Assembly: GCF_022539315.1 (NCBI RefSeq)
Contig: NC_066316.1
Coordinates: 51,523,994 to 51,587,993, forward strand
From: Serinus canaria
Taxonomy: Eukaryota > Chordata > Aves > Passeriformes > Fringillidae
Length of the DNA: 64,000 nt
Direction: 5' to 3'
A program made the position numbers and the translations under genes. The notes under the pieces were generated by a model. That model worked only from the letters and a program-made list of their open reading frames with translations. It searched no databases and was not told the DNA's origin. Below, one piece after another: positions 61,497 through 64,000 of the stretch; within the stretch, counting starts at the first letter, position 1; each line of letters begins with the position of its first letter.

Positions 61497-64000
61497 AACA
61501 AAAGAGTGCATTTTGATGAGAAGACAGGGAGATCTGTAGTGTTACTGCATTTTCCAGATCCATACAGGACAGAATAAGCAAATGCCATCCTTGGTATAGA
61601 AGATGGATGTATCTATCTGATAGTCACTGTTCTCTGGTGCCATGCAAGCACAAGTGTGACAAGAACTGACAGGGGCCAATCAAACCCACAGGTTTGACCA
61701 ACTTGGTCACATGACAGTTCTAAAAATGTGTTAGGAAATACAAGATGATTCAGTATTTCCATCTGCTGAGTGTGACTTTGATATAGAGTAGCACTGCTTG
61801 CTGAAGTAAATTCAGTAAATTCAGTAAGCAGAGCATTCAGAAATAGCTCTGTACTTCTTGAGGGTGAGCATTAAATTTGATTTTTAATTAGCTGTAAACT
61901 GAAACTTTTAAGGTTTTGGTTTTGTTTGTTTGTTTGTTTTTCACCTTGCCATCACACTTCTGCCAAGCTCAGATATTTTTTTCCCAGGTCACTGTTTCAA
62001 GGGCAAGAGACAGAGCTGGGTAACCACAATAACTTAAATCACCTTTAATTACAAAGCAGCCTTGAACATGAACTTACAGCCTTACAAGATAAGCTGATAT
62101 CACTACAGATGAGAATATTTGTATCTCACCATAACAGAACACTATGTCCTGCAGCAAAAAAAGGGCAGATCTGTAGCATGCTGACATTCCCTCAGGTTCA
62201 TTATTTCATTAAAAAAAAAAAAAAAAAGGTAAAGCAGTATAAATGTTAAAAAGACACACACAAGCTAAGAAATTTTCCACAAGAGGCATTGCATGAACTA
62301 AATACCAGCTTTTTCTGAAGGACTGCATTTTGGTTAGCCTGGATCTTCTGTGCTATCCTATGATTTTATGATACGTTTACTGACTCTTTCCTACATCTAC
62401 CAAATTTTCATAATTCCCACTGTATTTTATGATGACTTTGGTGTATATAAATTTCAGTGGCCAGAAATTCCAGGCATGATGATAAAAATATCTCAGTACT
62501 GGAACTTCTTTCAATATATAAAGGGCTGGTTGAGGCCTTGCAGGACCAGGACAGAAAAGTTCAGAAAGATGTGATCGCGAAGTATAAAGCTCTTTGGGAG
62601 GGGTCACCCCCATATAGACAAATTAGGAGCAATACCTCTGACATTCCCCATGCCTGAGAGTGAAATAACACTCAATGGCATTAAGAAAAGTTACAGAAAT
62701 TACATTTCTTTTGTGATTTCTGAACTTTGAAAGTGGAATGGGAGCAGATTTTGAAGGGGTTTCCTCGAGTTTTAGAGTGTAACTTATGAAAATGTTACTC
62801 AGTTCTTCCCTCTTTAGTCTTTTACACAAAGTCAGTGTTAGCACACTTTCCCTAATTATCTATATTTACATGTGCTGTTGAATTCCTCTGAAGCAGATTC
62901 TCAGTTTTCCTTGGCATATGGATCTTCCATGGATGGCTCCTTTGAGCCCATATCCCTAATATGCCTCCTGCCTTGCAATACCCTGCAAAGCAAAGCTTCC
63001 CATGTGTATTCATTATTTTTTCTCTGCTAACAGATACAGCATGAAGGGTAATTTCTTTCTGCTTCTTGAAAAGGTTTTGTGGTAAATAAAGAGTTGCAAT
63101 TCACATAACTGCACTATAGAGCAATGCACAAACTACTCTCAGTTACATAGGATTGTCAGCATTATCAAAGACTGGTGACGTGATTGAACTGAAAACAGCC
63201 ACACTGACCTCATCCTCGATGGCTTGACACATTTTCCCATGTGTGGTCATTTAAAACCCAACCAGAACCCTGGTAAAAGACCTTTCCATGTCTGCTCAGT
63301 GTCACCCAGTACTCTGCACATTGGTGCACTTCATTTAGGATTCCTGACTAAATTCATCCCCCATCCCTTCTCTGAAAATCAGATCCTTGGCACCTCTATA
63401 GCAGAAACTGGGAATGTGTAAGTGGAAATATATTAAATTATCCCCCCTTTTCCCTTTCTGTACAAATAGCACTGGTAGTAAAATGCAATTGTAAGTCAAT
63501 GTTACAGCTTTCCCCAGAGGATGCTGCCCTCAGTATAATCCTTTCATTACAAAACATGTTGGATGGTCAGATCCTATTGGCTAAATCTGTTTCTTCACTA
63601 GTGAAATTAGAAAAATGCAATAACTCCGTGTCAAGAAAAAAATATTTTAAATACTCTTAAAATTCACATCAATGGAATTCCGAGAGAAAATAGCATGAAA
63701 AAGGTAAGACAGGACTTGCACAAATGTAACAAGGGAGGGAAAATGGAAGAGAAGTATAAAATAAAAAAAGGCAGTGTTTTCCCCCTCTCCCCTGCAAATG
63801 GTAGAGCAACTAAAAGGAAGCAACAGAGCCTGAAAATCACAGAGCAAGCATATGAAAAATGGAAACAGACAGAGGAAATTAATAATTTCCTGTACAACAG
63901 AACCATGTTTTCAAGATAAACAATAGGTTTACAAATGAAAACAACAAAAGGAGAAAAAAGTTTCTAGAGAACATTCTTTTTTTTTGAAATGCTAAACAGC
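61497..64000. other. Unique sequence, no gene seen
   Basis: Contains a GTTT microsatellite at about 61916-61940 and an A run at about 62209-62228. A word CCTATGATTTTATGA near 62356 resembles a CR1 tail but lacks any other CR1 context. Frames of 65-80 codons on both strands, including 62457-62657, have no recognised domain. Confidence 0.55.

Noticed and set aside
62340..62375. CR1 tail-like word CCTATGATTTTATGA
   Set aside because: No upstream CR1 sequence accompanies it; too short to call an element.
62457..62657. 66-codon frame with charged, protein-like stretch
   Set aside because: It starts from GTG, overlaps an equally open minus-strand frame, and no family was recognised; kept only as a remark.
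1..64000. CRISPR arrays, tRNA or rRNA genes, operons, mitochondrial insertions
   Set aside because: Read for these and saw none; the repeat content indicates vertebrate nuclear DNA.

Overview
The window looks like a gene-poor stretch of a bird genome. It is AT-rich and CpG-poor. Its recognisable repeats are three recent-type CR1 LINE 3' ends (1958-2427 on the minus strand; 45862-45925 and 53878-54212 on the plus strand), one much older CR1/L3-like LINE fragment (about 51880-52860, plus strand) and one ERVL-type long terminal repeat (about 43440-44414, plus strand). CR1 plus this LTR type is a bird signature, and the LTR resembles copies abundant in songbirds. I infer a neoavian, probably passerine, genome from remembered repeat consensus sequences; no species can be named.

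I found no convincing protein-coding gene, rRNA, tRNA, CRISPR array or bacterial-type operon. The open frames are mostly under 100 codons, overlap on both strands, carry no recognisable domain, and often fall inside repeats. The longest is 178 codons at 42951-43487 and runs into the LTR. The window could be intergenic or lie in a very long intron. The best candidate for former coding sequence is 58927-59710, where fragments of plus-strand frames with protein-like composition are broken by stops and frame changes.

Layout: 1-1957 plain AT-rich DNA; 1958-2427 CR1; 2428-23859 mostly unique sequence with a GGTT repeat (5325-5372) and a GC-richer patch (14040-14300); 23860-23949 a local duplication with a hairpin; 27881-31545 CA and TA/CATA microsatellites with a possible conserved regulatory block between them; 39408-39790 short tandem repeats and alternating purine-pyrimidine DNA; 42951-44414 long open frame then ERVL LTR; 45862-45925 CR1 tail; 46454-46531 a perfect 29-bp-arm hairpin; 48465-48500 a 36-bp perfect palindrome; 51880-54212 ancient LINE, ATTTT array and CR1; 58927-59710 possible gene remnant; then unique sequence to 64000.

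No set of genes here works together as a system. The items most worth a second look are the secondary-structure mutation signatures (46454-46531 and 23860-23949), the possible decayed coding region, and a few blocks that look like conserved non-coding elements. All homology calls are from memory of repeat families, with no search run.
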